DNA from: Paracholeplasma manati
GTDB lineage: Bacteria > Bacillota_I > Bacilli_A > Acholeplasmatales > UBA5453
Direction: 5' to 3'
Assembly: GCF_025742995.1 (NCBI RefSeq)
Contig: NZ_JAOVQM010000001.1
Coordinates: 62,001 to 126,000 of the forward strand
Length of the DNA: 64,000 bases
How positions within the stretch are numbered: position 1 is the stretch's first letter; each line of letters starts with the position of its first letter. Below are positions 43,517 through 52,914 of this stretch, one piece after another. The translations under genes were made by a program, and so were the position numbers. The notes beneath the pieces were generated by a model that ran no database searches, was not told the DNA's origin, and was given only the letters and a program-made list of their open reading frames with translations.

Positions 43517-44632
43517 ATGATTACGATTAAACCAGTACAGAACAAAAGAGACTTAAAGCGATTCACAGAATTTCCAAATAAACTCTTTAAAAATGAACCC
43601 AGTTTCGTACCAGCCTTATCCATCGATGAAATGCATGTCTTCGATAAAAAGAAAAACCCTGCCCACGAATATTGTGATTCACAGTGTTTTTTAGCCTATA
43701 AAGACAATCAAATTGTGGGTCGTGTGGCCGGTATCATTAACCATCAATGGAATGAGGCTAAACAAACCAAAATTGGTCGTTTCTCTAGAATTGATATGAT
43801 TGATGATATTGAAGTGACCAAAGCCTTAATGGCTGCGGTGACTGAGTGGAATAAATCCAAAGGGATGGATACGTTGATTGGACCCATTGGATTTACCGAT
43901 TTGGACCGTATGGGTATGTTGGTAGATGGTTTTGAGTACTTAAACATGTTCATCACCATATGGAACCCTAAATATTATAGTGAGCACTTAGAACAATTGG
44001 GATTTGTGAAAGATGTCGACTGGATAGAAAAACGTATTATGATGACCTCCATTCCGGAAAAGATCAGTAAGGTTGCAGATATCACCCAACGTCGATATGG
44101 TTTTAAATTGGTTGTTTGTAAGAAAAAGAAAGAAGTCTTTAAGTACATCTATCCTGCATTTAAAATGTATAACATAGCTTTCAATGAACTTTATGGCTTT
44201 CACCCAATTAGTGATAAAGTCATGGATTATTACATCAAGCAAATGATTACCATCGTTAAACTGGATTATCTATGGTTCGTATTGGATAATGAAGATCAGG
44301 TGGCTGGATTCGGATTGATGATGCCATCATTAGCGATGGCCAATAAAAAGAGCAACGGTCATTTATTCCCATTTGGTATTTTTAGAATCTTAAAAGCATT
44401 AAAGAAACATGATGTTGTAGACTTGTATTTCATCGCCGTAGACCCTAAACATCATGGTAAAGGCTTACCAGCCCTCATGTTAAATGATGGTATTCAAAAA
44501 GCCATGAAACGAAACATTCAATTCGCTGAAACTGGACCAGAACTTGAAAATAACATCGCGATACAAGCCCAGTGGAAAGACTTTGATTATATCAATCACA
44601 AGCGTAGACGTTGTTATAAAAAAGCCATGTGA
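43517..44632 (+). CDS. GNAT-related N-acyltransferase, conserved
   Basis: 371 residues, soluble. It contains an N-terminal GNAT-like half (KLFKNEPSFVPALSIDEMHVFDKKKNP, QIVGRVAGIINHQWNE) and a C-terminal GNAT module with LYFIAVDPKHHGKGLPALMLNDGIQ. This is the layout of a widespread 370-residue family of unknown acyl acceptor. I start at ATG 43517 after GAGGT. The stop TGA lies at the edge of the downstream tnpB element, which may even provide it (ending CYKKAM), so the native C-terminus might have been a little different. Confidence 0.8.
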   Translation: MITIKPVQNKRDLKRFTEFPNKLFKNEPSFVPALSIDEMHVFDKKKNPAHEYCDSQCFLAYKDNQIVGRVAGIINHQWNEAKQTKIGRFSRIDMIDDIEVTKALMAAVTEWNKSKGMDTLIGPIGFTDLDRMGMLVDGFEYLNMFITIWNPKYYSEHLEQLGFVKDVDWIEKRIMMTSIPEKISKVADITQRRYGFKLVVCKKKKEVFKYIYPAFKMYNIAFNELYGFHPISDKVMDYYIKQMITIVKLDYLWFVLDNEDQVAGFGLMMPSLAMANKKSNGHLFPFGIFRILKALKKHDVVDLYFIAVDPKHHGKGLPALMLNDGIQKAMKRNIQFAETGPELENNIAIQAQWKDFDYINHKRRRCYKKAM

Positions 44633-44635
44633 ACT

Positions 44636-44745
44636 ACCCACCACTTAACTAGAAGTGGGGGCTTCCTATCCATACCGGCGTACCCGCCAGTGACTCAATA
44701 GGCTATCCCCGTAGTCCCTACGGTTCTTAATGTGTCTTATTACTG
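44636..44745 (-). ncRNA. Probable omega RNA (right-end RNA) of the tnpB element
   Basis: Directly after tnpB the minus strand forms CCGTAG-GGA-CTACGG, GGCG-GGTA-CGCC and then the CCACTT/AAGTGG end palindrome, the folding pattern of TnpB guide RNAs. The guide would be the next 16-20 bases past the right end, which are the last codons of the acyltransferase read backward. Assigned by structure and position only. Confidence 0.6.
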
Positions 44746-45837
44746 AAAAGCTAATTTGTACTGTCTTAATCCCTCTTTATTGATATTGATCGCTGCGTTG
44801 TGATCTCTATCTAAGTGTAGTTCACACTGCTTACACTCAAATACTCGATTATTGAGTTTGAGTTCACTATGAATCTCACCACAGGTACTACAGGTCTTTG
44901 AGGATGGATACCACTGATCCATCACCATTAAGGTCTTACCTTGTATTTCTAACTTATACTTTAAGAATGAAACAAATCTAGTCCATCCAAACCTCGAAAT
45001 CTGTTTGGCGTAATAAGGATTCGTTTGAGACATCTCTATGAGATTTAATCTTTCTACACTCACCAAATCGTAACGCTTGGTTATCGCGTTAGATAATTTT
45101 TGTAAAAAGTCATCTCTTTTATGTCTGATTCGTTCATGTAATAAAGCGATCTCTAATACTTTTTTATGATAGTTATTAGAACCTTGGATTCTTCTAGATA
45201 GACTTCTTTGAAGAATACTTAGTTTGTTATAGTCTGTTTGAATATCGGTTGGGTAATCTAGTTTGAATCCTTGATGATCCACATAAAAATGATTCATCGA
45301 GAAATCTAGACCAATCGATGTTTTGATTTCTTGTCTCTTAATCTCTTTCTGGTATTCATAAAGTATCGAGACATAGTACTTACCTGTACTACTCTTAGAA
45401 ACAGTTACGTTCTTCAAAGACATATCACTAGGTATGGCTCTGTGTTGTTTGATTTTCACTTCACCGAGTTTAGGTAGTTTGATATAACCCTTTAATAGAA
45501 CGATGTTATTGTTAACAAGGTTGGTTGTATACCCGTAGTCTTGTTTCTTAGAATGAAATTTAGGAAAGTCTTGTTTATGATTGAAGAATTGTTTAAAAGC
45601 TTTTTCTAGATTGAGTTGCGTATTGGCTAGAGATAAAGAGTCGATGTCTTTTAGAAATGGATAAGTATCTTTATACTGTGCAGGACGATTGTATAACATG
45701 GTTTTATCAAGTTCATACTGTTTCTGCTTATCTTCTAACATCTTGTTCCAGAGAAAGCGATTATGGCCAAGGGTCATATGAATCAAAGTCTGTTGAGTTT
45801 GAGTTGGATAGATTCTAAACTTAAAGGCTTTGTTCAT
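44740..45837 (-). CDS. tnpB: TnpB, RNA-guided nuclease of IS605 type
   Basis: 365 residues. The RuvC-like catalytic residues are in IGLDFS (near 174), SVERLNL (near 260) and DRDHNAAIN (near 344), all intact. A zinc ribbon CSTCGEI...CKQC (near 315-335) precedes the last one. The N-terminal KAFKFRIYPTQTQQ is the family's start. TnpB cuts DNA next to a target motif using the right-end RNA and helps the element persist. Start ATG 45837 follows GGGGGTATC. It looks functional, but transposition requires TnpA from elsewhere. Confidence 0.92.
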   Translation of the reverse strand: MNKAFKFRIYPTQTQQTLIHMTLGHNRFLWNKMLEDKQKQYELDKTMLYNRPAQYKDTYPFLKDIDSLSLANTQLNLEKAFKQFFNHKQDFPKFHSKKQDYGYTTNLVNNNIVLLKGYIKLPKLGEVKIKQHRAIPSDMSLKNVTVSKSSTGKYYVSILYEYQKEIKRQEIKTSIGLDFSMNHFYVDHQGFKLDYPTDIQTDYNKLSILQRSLSRRIQGSNNYHKKVLEIALLHERIRHKRDDFLQKLSNAITKRYDLVSVERLNLIEMSQTNPYYAKQISRFGWTRFVSFLKYKLEIQGKTLMVMDQWYPSSKTCSTCGEIHSELKLNNRVFECKQCELHLDRDHNAAININKEGLRQYKLAFQ

Positions 45838-45986
45838 CAGAGATACCCCCATTTCATAGTATTTATGTATAGTGATTATTCAACTATATTATAACGTTAT
45901 TTATGGGTGTTTGTATATAAAAAGTGAAAACAAATCAATTCATCCCACTACCTAAAGTGGGTGTGGACTTCTTGATTGTGTTGTTA

Positions 45987-46017
45987 AAGAAAAAGGACAC
46001 CCTCACGGATGTCCTTT
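45987..46017 (-). terminator. Terminator of adhE
   Basis: On the minus strand AAAGGACA pairs with TGTCCTTT around TCCGTGAGGG, followed by TTTCTTT. Confidence 0.85.
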
Positions 46018-46021
46018 ATTT

Positions 46022-48619
46022 TTATCGAAATACTTTGATCATGATTTGTTTCATATCTTCTACAAGTGCCAGTCTTGGATTGGCAGGTGTACATTGATCT
46101 TCATAGGCAGCATAGGCCAAACCTTCAACATTCGCCATGAATGTCTTTTCGTTGACTTTTTGTGCACGTAAACTCATTTGAATTCCAATACTTTCACCTA
46201 AATCATAGACAGCTTGTGCGAGGGATTCTACACCCTCAGCTGGCGTATTCGCTTTAAGCCCTAATACGGTCGCAATCTTTTGATACTTCTCATCAGCTTG
46301 ATAGTAATTGTATTTTGGCCAAGTGGATAACTTAGATGGTTTTTGACCGTTGTATCTAATGACTTCAGGTAATAAGATTGCATTTAAGCGACCATGAGGT
46401 ACATGGAATAATCCACCAATCTTATGCGCCATGGAGTGAGATATCCCCAAGAAAGCATTACCAAATGCCATACCAGCCATGGTGGATGCATTGTGCATTT
46501 TTTCTCTGGCTTCAAAATCTTGACCATTGTCCCAAGCACGTTTCAAATATTTGAATACCATCTCAATCGCTGATAACGCGAGTGCGTCGGTATAGTCATT
46601 CGCTAGAGTAGAAACGTAGGCTTCAATGGCATGAGTCAATACGTCCATACCGGTATCTGCAGTAACTGTTTTAGGTTGTGTCAGTACCAAAGCAGGGTCA
46701 ACAATCGCGACTGTCGGTGTCAATGAATAGTCCGCCAAAGGATACTTTTTATTGTCTTTTTTATCCGTAATAACCGCGAATGGTGTCACTTCACTACCTG
46801 TACCTGAAGTGGTTGGGATACAGACCAAACTGCTCTTTTTACCCAATTCTGGGTATCTGAACGCACGCTTACGGATGTCCATAAATTTTTGTTTTAAATC
46901 ATTAAAGTTCACTTCTGGGTGTTCATAGAATAGCCACATCGCTTTAGCCGCGTCCATTGGAGAACCGCCACCAATCGCGATAATCGTGTCAGGTTCAAAG
47001 CTCTTCATGATTTGATACCCCTTTTGAACGGTATCAATCGAAGGATCTGGTTCTACATCACAGAAGAGTTGAACTTGGACTTTGTTACGTCTTAGATTTA
47101 ATTGGTCAGTAACCTTTTGAACATACCCTAAATCGACCATCACACGGTCGGTAACAATGAATACTTTGGACACATCATGCATCTGTCTTAGATACTCGAT
47201 CGCGTCCCTTTCAAAATAGATCTTCGATGGAATCTTAAACCATTGCATATTGTTTTTTCTTCGTCCAATCTTCTTAATGTTGAGTAAATGATTCGCGCTG
47301 ACATTATCACCAACGCTGTTTCTACCATAGGACCCACAGCCCAATGTTAAAGAAGGAATAAATTGATTGTATACTTGACCAATCCCTCCAAAGGTCGTAG
47401 GTGAATTGTGAATGATGCGGATGGCTTTGGTGACGGTACCAAATCGTTTCACAACGCTGTTATCATTGGCATGAATACATGCGCTGTGTCCGAGTCCATC
47501 GAATTCAACCATTTTCTTGGCTTTATCGATGCCATCCACATCATCCATCACCTCATAGAAGGCAAGGATAGGAGAGAGTTTTTCCCTGCTGAATGGTTCT
47601 TTTGGTCCAACTTCTTGACAGTGAACACCTAAAATAACCGTGTTGGCTGGGACCTCAATACCAACCTCTTTGGCCAACCATAAAGCGGATTGTCCAACGA
47701 TATTTGGATTGAGTTTCGCTTTGGCATAGTCTTCATAGCTTTCTACACCAAATGCTAATTTCATCAGTTTGAGTTTTTCGGCTTCTGTCAAAAAGTGCGT
47801 ACCGAATTGTTTAAATCGTTCGATGGTTTCATGATAGATGTCATGGTCAATGAAACAACCTTGTTCAGAGGCACAAACCATCCCGTTATCAAACGCTTTA
47901 GACATCACGATGTCATTAACAGCCTGTTTGATATTGGCTGATTTGTGGATGTACGCAGGCACATTACCGGCACCAACCCCAAGGGCAGGTTTCCCACAAG
48001 AATAAGCGGTTTTCACCATAGCGTTACCGCCTGTAGCGAGAATGAGACTGGTGCCTTCATGTTTCATGAGTTCTAACGTATTTTCCATCGATGGGTTTTC
48101 AATCCATTGAATGGCATGTTTAGGTGCACCTGCAGCAATCGCTGCTTCTTTGACAATGCGTGCTGCTTCTGCAGAGCATTGTTGTGCACTTGGATGAAAA
48201 GCAAAAATGATCGGGTTTCTTGTTTTTAAAGCGATAATACTTTTAAAGATGGTCGTGGAGGTTGGATTGGTTACTGGTACAATACCGCATATAACCCCCA
48301 CAGGGTCAGCAATTTGGGTAATACCGCTGACCTCATCTTCACTAATCACGCCAACTGTCTTTAGATGACGGATGTGATTCACTACATACTCTACTGCAAA
48401 TAAATTCTTCGTAGCTTTGTCTTCAAAAACGCCTCGTTTTGTTTCTTGAACAGCCATCATAGCGAGCTTACCATGTGCTTCTAATGCAGCAACCGATACT
48501 TTCGCAATGATGTGGTCAATTTGCTCTTGAGTGTATGTATAAAAAGCCTCAAGCGCTTCTTGAGCGTTTAGGACAAGACTACCCACAGGTGACTGTGTGT
48601 TTTGAATGTCTTTTTCCAC
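46022..48619 (-). CDS. adhE: Bifunctional aldehyde/alcohol dehydrogenase
   Basis: About 865 residues. The N-terminal aldehyde dehydrogenase (about 1-440) has the catalytic cysteine in MVCASEQGC (near 246). The C-terminal iron alcohol dehydrogenase (about 450-865) has GGGSPMDAAKAMW (near 551) and the iron histidines in HAIEAYVS and HSMAHKIGGLFHVPHG. It turns acetyl-CoA to ethanol with NADH, regenerating NAD in fermentation. AdhE forms long spirosomes. Start GTG 48619 is favoured over TTG 48628 by spacing to AAAGGA. Upstream are a cre-like site and an imperfect inverted repeat, both suited to CcpA or redox control. Confidence 0.95.
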   Translation of the reverse strand: MEKDIQNTQSPVGSLVLNAQEALEAFYTYTQEQIDHIIAKVSVAALEAHGKLAMMAVQETKRGVFEDKATKNLFAVEYVVNHIRHLKTVGVISEDEVSGITQIADPVGVICGIVPVTNPTSTTIFKSIIALKTRNPIIFAFHPSAQQCSAEAARIVKEAAIAAGAPKHAIQWIENPSMENTLELMKHEGTSLILATGGNAMVKTAYSCGKPALGVGAGNVPAYIHKSANIKQAVNDIVMSKAFDNGMVCASEQGCFIDHDIYHETIERFKQFGTHFLTEAEKLKLMKLAFGVESYEDYAKAKLNPNIVGQSALWLAKEVGIEVPANTVILGVHCQEVGPKEPFSREKLSPILAFYEVMDDVDGIDKAKKMVEFDGLGHSACIHANDNSVVKRFGTVTKAIRIIHNSPTTFGGIGQVYNQFIPSLTLGCGSYGRNSVGDNVSANHLLNIKKIGRRKNNMQWFKIPSKIYFERDAIEYLRQMHDVSKVFIVTDRVMVDLGYVQKVTDQLNLRRNKVQVQLFCDVEPDPSIDTVQKGYQIMKSFEPDTIIAIGGGSPMDAAKAMWLFYEHPEVNFNDLKQKFMDIRKRAFRYPELGKKSSLVCIPTTSGTGSEVTPFAVITDKKDNKKYPLADYSLTPTVAIVDPALVLTQPKTVTADTGMDVLTHAIEAYVSTLANDYTDALALSAIEMVFKYLKRAWDNGQDFEAREKMHNASTMAGMAFGNAFLGISHSMAHKIGGLFHVPHGRLNAILLPEVIRYNGQKPSKLSTWPKYNYYQADEKYQKIATVLGLKANTPAEGVESLAQAVYDLGESIGIQMSLRAQKVNEKTFMANVEGLAYAAYEDQCTPANPRLALVEDMKQIMIKVFR

Positions 48620-48693
48620 AATATTCAATTTCCTTTCGTGTTCTTTACCCTTATTCTCTCAAATCATTTTCACGAAAGCAATCTTTCTAAACT

Positions 48694-48739
48694 GGTAAAC
48701 GTTTTCGTCGAATTTGAAAATGTTTTCATAACACTTTCA
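48694..48739 (-). promoter_or_regulatory. Regulatory sites upstream of adhE: cre-like site and inverted repeat
   Basis: Minus strand ACGAAAACGTTTACC (48694-48708) fits WTGNAANCGNWNNCW at 13 of 15. The inverted repeat TGAAAATGTT (48715-48724), five bases, AACACTTTCA (48730-48739) has 9 of 10 paired positions; it could bind a redox regulator such as Rex, but its bases do not match the Rex consensus well. Both lie in the adhE leader/promoter area. Confidence 0.45.
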
Positions 48740-48782
48740 CTAATATTAAAACCAGATAATCGCTTTATTTAGATGTTTTAAC

Positions 48783-48821
48783 AAAAAAAGACACCTGATT
48801 TATATAAAATCATTGGTGTCT
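48783..48821 (-). terminator. Terminator of the tetR-type repressor gene
   Basis: On the minus strand AGACACC pairs with GGTGTCT, extended inside by an AT stem, followed by T7. Confidence 0.85.
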
Positions 48822-48828
48822 ATTTTCA

Positions 48829-49410
48829 TTAAGATAGTGCTTTTATAACCTGTGCATAGACAAGTTCACATACCCCATCATCGTCGATTTCCATCTCACC
48901 TTTTACGTATTGTAAAAGAATACCTGAGATGAGGGCTTGAATAACATGTTTTGCGTATGGATTCGCTGTTTGAACCACAATCTCTTTGGATTGAATGCCC
49001 AAAGCCATGATGTTTGTAAAACGGATGTTCATTTGTTCTTGGATATTTTCCATCAGTTTTTGATGTTCAATATTGAGCGATGGTATGCCTTCTAGTTGCG
49101 TATTCATGATCGCGTCCATGACACTTTTCGCATCGCTCATGACGCATAAAATGCGTTTGATTTGAGCAATAAAGGATGCTTTAAAGGTGGTCATAGGCAT
49201 ATCTTCTAATAAAATACCGTGGTACTTATTCAATAGGTAAGCATAGGTACTAGAAATCATTTCTTCTTTGTTTTTGAAATGTTCATACACCGTACTCTTA
49301 CCAATCTCTGCTTCTTGTGCCACTTTAGACAAGGAAATATCATTTAGGTTATTCCCTTGTTTGATGTGTTCAACCAAGACTTGGATGATTTTATCTTTCG
49401 TCTGCGACAT
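48829..49410 (-). CDS. TetR-family repressor of the RND exporter
   Basis: 193 residues. The DNA-binding helix-turn-helix is in residues 5-50 (DISLSKVAQEAEIGKSTVYEHFKNKEEM). The C-terminal helical ligand domain is variable. Its start overlaps the end of the RND gene by 20 bases, so both are made from the same message, an autoregulated exporter-repressor arrangement. The operator is presumably the palindrome at 52793-52808 in front of the RND gene. Confidence 0.88.
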   Translation of the reverse strand: MSQTKDKIIQVLVEHIKQGNNLNDISLSKVAQEAEIGKSTVYEHFKNKEEMISSTYAYLLNKYHGILLEDMPMTTFKASFIAQIKRILCVMSDAKSVMDAIMNTQLEGIPSLNIEHQKLMENIQEQMNIRFTNIMALGIQSKEIVVQTANPYAKHVIQALISGILLQYVKGEMEIDDDGVCELVYAQVIKALS

Positions 49411-52400
49411 TGGATAACGCCTCTTTTTTCATATGCTTACGATTTAATAACGCATAGATGGTCGGAACAACCACCAAGGTTAAGATGGTTGAGTAAATCA
49501 AGCCACCAATGGTCGTGATGGCCATCGGTTGTAATAGTTCAGACCCTTCACCAAAGCCTAATGCTAAAGCAGCTAAACCTAAAATCGTGGTTAAGGATGT
49601 CATAAAGATCGGTCTTAAACGGGTTTTACCTGCCAAGACAATCGCGTCTTTGATGGTCATACCTTCATTTCGCAATTGGTTAATGTAATCCACCAATACG
49701 ATACCGTTATTAACAACGATACCTACCAGAATAACTAGACCCATGATTGAAACTAAGCTTAAATAAGAATTCGTAATCAATAAGGCCAACATACCACCAG
49801 TGAATGCGAGTGGGATGGTGAATAGAATGATGAATGGGTAAACAAGGGATTGGAACTGAATAGCCATGACCATGTATACCAATAATATCGCAACCAACGC
49901 TGCTAGGACTAAGTCATTAACCGCTTGAAGGATCTCTTCGGATTCCCCTTCAAACGATACATAATAACCATTACCGTATTGTGTAAAGTCATTGGAATCT
50001 AGGTAGTCGTTTACTTTTCTGGTCGCTTCTTGTGAAACCAAAGTAACGTTCTTACCATCTTCGATTTCTGCTGTCACCGTGACATAACGGTTAGAACCAT
50101 CCGTGTTAATGGTCGTAAACCCGGTAATGTAATCAATGGATGCGACAGAGTTTGCGTTATCCACATAGAGTGGAGATACCGCTCTACTCAATAACATTGG
50201 GTCTGCGCTCATGAGGTCAGGATTGAATACAATCTCACCACCGACCACTCTTAAGAATGGGTTGATGATGAACTTGAGGTAACCACCAGTTGCTAAAGCA
50301 CTTGGGTCAATGGTATAGATACCTTCACCGGTTTGTGCGGTATATCGATCAATCATCGCACGGTTTTCATCGCTAAATAACATGATGCCTGATAAGAAGT
50401 TGAGATAATCACCAAATAGATCAAAGGTCAAGCCACCCGAGACTGCGTCATTTGGTAACGAGATATCGTAGGTAACACCTTCAATGGTTAGGGTCAATGT
50501 TTGGGTTTCACCTAAGCCACCCAAACCTTGGTATAAATAGGCAATATTGGCATTCACATCGGCAGCGGTTAAACCATAGACCATCGCGTTGTCTTTGTTG
50601 ATGGTGATTTTAACATTGTCTGCGCCTTGAGAAACGCCGTTGTCTGGTTTAACAACACCAGGGGTCCCTTCTAATATCGCAGTGATATCATTCGCAATCG
50701 CTTCTAAGGTTTGTAAATCATAACCCGATACTTTGATCGAAATACCGGATGCACCACCCAAAGCCCCTGTAGAATTTTGTGCGGAAATGCTGGTTTCAAT
50801 GATGTTATTGGCATCAAATCCAGTTAAGCTGGAATAATCAAATTCAGCCAACAGTGATTTAATGATGGCTTCGTTTTCTTTGGTTGATTTTGCACGATTA
50901 TCTTTTAAATTGATGGAGAGTTCGATATCTGAACTGCCACCCATCATCGCTGCGAAACCACCGAAACCGCCAGCCCCACCAATAGAAGCGGAAACGGTCT
51001 CAACATCGCCATTTTCTAATAATCGTTCAGTCAATAAATCGGTATATGCAGCTTTGGATTCGAAAGTGGTTTGTGAGGTTGTTAGCACGGTAATATCGAT
51101 GACACCTTCATCCGATTCAGGGAGTAAAATGAACCCTTTAGAAGCGACAATCCATACCGAACTTACCAACAATAATAAGACCACGATCAAGGTTGTAATT
51201 TTATGTTTGAGGGTAAATAAAACGGAGTTTTCATAGGCCTTTTTCATCCATACCATCCACTTACCATCGTGTTGAGGTTTGTGGTCATCAAGCATGCGGG
51301 ACGCCATCATCGGTACGAGTGTTAAAGCGATGATGAGCGATGCGCCTAATGAGTAAGCAATGGTTAACGCCATGGAAATAAAGACGTCAGCGATGATGCC
51401 TTCGATGAAGACAATTGGTAAGAATACTGCGACAGTGGTGATGGTCGATGAGGTAATCGCACCAGCGACTTCTTTCGCCCCTTGTGTGGCTGCTTCGCGT
51501 TTGGATTTACCTTCAGAAATCATACGGTAAATGTTTTCGATGACAACGACGGCGTTATCAACCAACATCCCAATACCGAGTGCCAATCCACCCATCGAAA
51601 TGAGGTTTAATGTGACACCTGTAAAGTACATCAACATGAATGCACCAACGACAGACGTTGGGATGGCTAAACCAACAATGATGGTTGGTTTGATGTTTCG
51701 TAAGAATAAGAATAGGATGACAATCGCGAGTACACCACCCACAATTAAGTTATTGAGTACAGACCCAATGGATTGTGTGATGTATTCACCTTGGTCAAGC
51801 AATATCTCATAATGAGCGGCTTCACCTTCACGCGCCATGACATCGTCTAAACGGTCTGCAATCGCGTTCGAGACTTCAGTAATACCATAGTTGGATTGTT
51901 TGGTGAATGACACTTGAATACCTTGGGTACCATTAATCTTAGAATAGGTATCGGTATTCGCGTTGATATATTTAATACCATTATCGACGATCAAATCACT
52001 TAGATAAATCACTTCAGCGCCATCAAAATAGATCGGTAACGCTGCGATTTCATCCAATTGGGTAATTTTGTTCCCTAAATATAGCATGCGTAATTCGCCA
52101 GAGTCTAACGCAACCCCAATCAAACCACCTTCGTTTTGATCTTCAATGGTTTGTAAAACAGCTGCGTGGTCTAACCCATAGGTAGTTAATTTGTTATTGT
52201 CCAAATTGATTTGTAAAACAACGTCCGCTTGTCCTGAAATCGATACGTCAGCGACCCCCGGAATGCTTTGTAAATCGATGAGTAAATCCCTTTGAATCCA
52301 TTCGGTGTTGCGAATCAAGATTTCTTCATCGGTCAATGTTTCTTCATAATCTCTGAATAGTGTCACTGTCATTACCGGTAACATATCTGGACTGATTCTT

Positions 52401-52774
52401 AAAATACGCGTGTTACCAACCCCATCCACAAATTGGATGTTATTGAGTAATTCACGTAGTTCGATGACAACCGAATCCATGTTCGCACCATCGGCGAATG
52501 TGACGATGGAAATCGCGAAATGTTCATTCGACATCGAAGACACTTCTGAGAAGTTTGAAATGGTTGCGACAGTGGATTCGATTTTCTTCGAGACCTCTGA
52601 TTCCACTTCTTCTGGTGATGCCCCTTGATACTCGGTAATGGTTACGACAAATGGTAACTCAATATCTGGAAACAAGGTTAAAGGTAATCTGGTTATTGAG
52701 AATAACCCTAACACGATGACGATGAGTACACCCATGATCACAGTGATCGGTTTTCTAACACTATATCCGCTCAT
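49391..52774 (-). CDS. RND-family efflux transporter (AcrB/SwrC type)
   Basis: 1127 residues, twelve helices with two large extracytoplasmic loops. RND landmarks are YQGASPEEVESEVSKKIE near the N-terminus, IPTSVVGAFMLMYFTG (helix 2-3), the proton-relay segment GLALGIGMLVDNAVVVIENI and VILVGIVVNNGIVLVDYINQ in the mirrored half. As in Bacillus SwrC it appears alone, without the fusion protein and outer-membrane channel that partner AcrB, in keeping with a monoderm cell. Likely removes lipophilic compounds or exports lipids. Start ATG at 52774 follows GTGGAGG. Confidence 0.9.
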   Translation of the reverse strand: MSGYSVRKPITVIMGVLIVIVLGLFSITRLPLTLFPDIELPFVVTITEYQGASPEEVESEVSKKIESTVATISNFSEVSSMSNEHFAISIVTFADGANMDSVVIELRELLNNIQFVDGVGNTRILRISPDMLPVMTVTLFRDYEETLTDEEILIRNTEWIQRDLLIDLQSIPGVADVSISGQADVVLQINLDNNKLTTYGLDHAAVLQTIEDQNEGGLIGVALDSGELRMLYLGNKITQLDEIAALPIYFDGAEVIYLSDLIVDNGIKYINANTDTYSKINGTQGIQVSFTKQSNYGITEVSNAIADRLDDVMAREGEAAHYEILLDQGEYITQSIGSVLNNLIVGGVLAIVILFLFLRNIKPTIIVGLAIPTSVVGAFMLMYFTGVTLNLISMGGLALGIGMLVDNAVVVIENIYRMISEGKSKREAATQGAKEVAGAITSSTITTVAVFLPIVFIEGIIADVFISMALTIAYSLGASLIIALTLVPMMASRMLDDHKPQHDGKWMVWMKKAYENSVLFTLKHKITTLIVVLLLLVSSVWIVASKGFILLPESDEGVIDITVLTTSQTTFESKAAYTDLLTERLLENGDVETVSASIGGAGGFGGFAAMMGGSSDIELSINLKDNRAKSTKENEAIIKSLLAEFDYSSLTGFDANNIIETSISAQNSTGALGGASGISIKVSGYDLQTLEAIANDITAILEGTPGVVKPDNGVSQGADNVKITINKDNAMVYGLTAADVNANIAYLYQGLGGLGETQTLTLTIEGVTYDISLPNDAVSGGLTFDLFGDYLNFLSGIMLFSDENRAMIDRYTAQTGEGIYTIDPSALATGGYLKFIINPFLRVVGGEIVFNPDLMSADPMLLSRAVSPLYVDNANSVASIDYITGFTTINTDGSNRYVTVTAEIEDGKNVTLVSQEATRKVNDYLDSNDFTQYGNGYYVSFEGESEEILQAVNDLVLAALVAILLVYMVMAIQFQSLVYPFIILFTIPLAFTGGMLALLITNSYLSLVSIMGLVILVGIVVNNGIVLVDYINQLRNEGMTIKDAIVLAGKTRLRPIFMTSLTTILGLAALALGFGEGSELLQPMAITTIGGLIYSTILTLVVVPTIYALLNRKHMKKEALSNVADER

Positions 52775-52792
52775 GTATAATCCTCCACAAAG

Positions 52793-52849
52793 CCGACCGA
52801 ACGGTCGGTCGGTATTTCAAAGTATACCATCATACGCACACACAATCAA
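52793..52849 (-). promoter_or_regulatory. RND promoter and TetR operator
   Basis: On the minus strand TTGATT (52844-52849), 17 bases, TATACT (52821-52826). The perfect palindrome CCGACCG-AA-CGGTCGG (plus strand 52793-52808) lies at the transcription start, extended by a further TCGG. This is the classic TetR operator size and place, so the repressor at 48829 should bind it. Confidence 0.8.
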
Positions 52850-52889
52850 TGACTTTGCACACTTTTTACGAATATGTGTATTTTACGAA

Positions 52890-52914
52890 AAATAAAACCA
52901 CCGGGTGGTGGTTT
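52890..52914 (-). terminator. Terminator of the lipid kinase gene
   Basis: On the minus strand AAACCACC pairs with GGTGGTTT around ACCC, followed by TATTTTTC; overlaps the stop codon. Confidence 0.8.

Larger units (their letters stand above)
44636..45984 (-). mobile_element. IS200/IS605-type (IS1341-like) element with tnpB only
   Basis: A single tnpB flanked by subterminal palindromes. The left end (higher coordinates) has CCCACT...AGTGGG at about 45942-45962, and the right end CCACTT...AAGTGG near 44641-44659. No tnpA is present, so it needs a helper. Boundaries are approximate: the right end falls next to the acyltransferase stop, and TTTAA at 45984-45988 (minus strand) is a candidate target-adjacent motif next to the left end. 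Confidence 0.75.

Noticed and set aside
48715-48739. Rex binding site at adhE
   Set aside because: Spacing and arms (TGAAAATGTT/AACACTTTCA) do not match TTGTGAA...TTCACAA closely enough.
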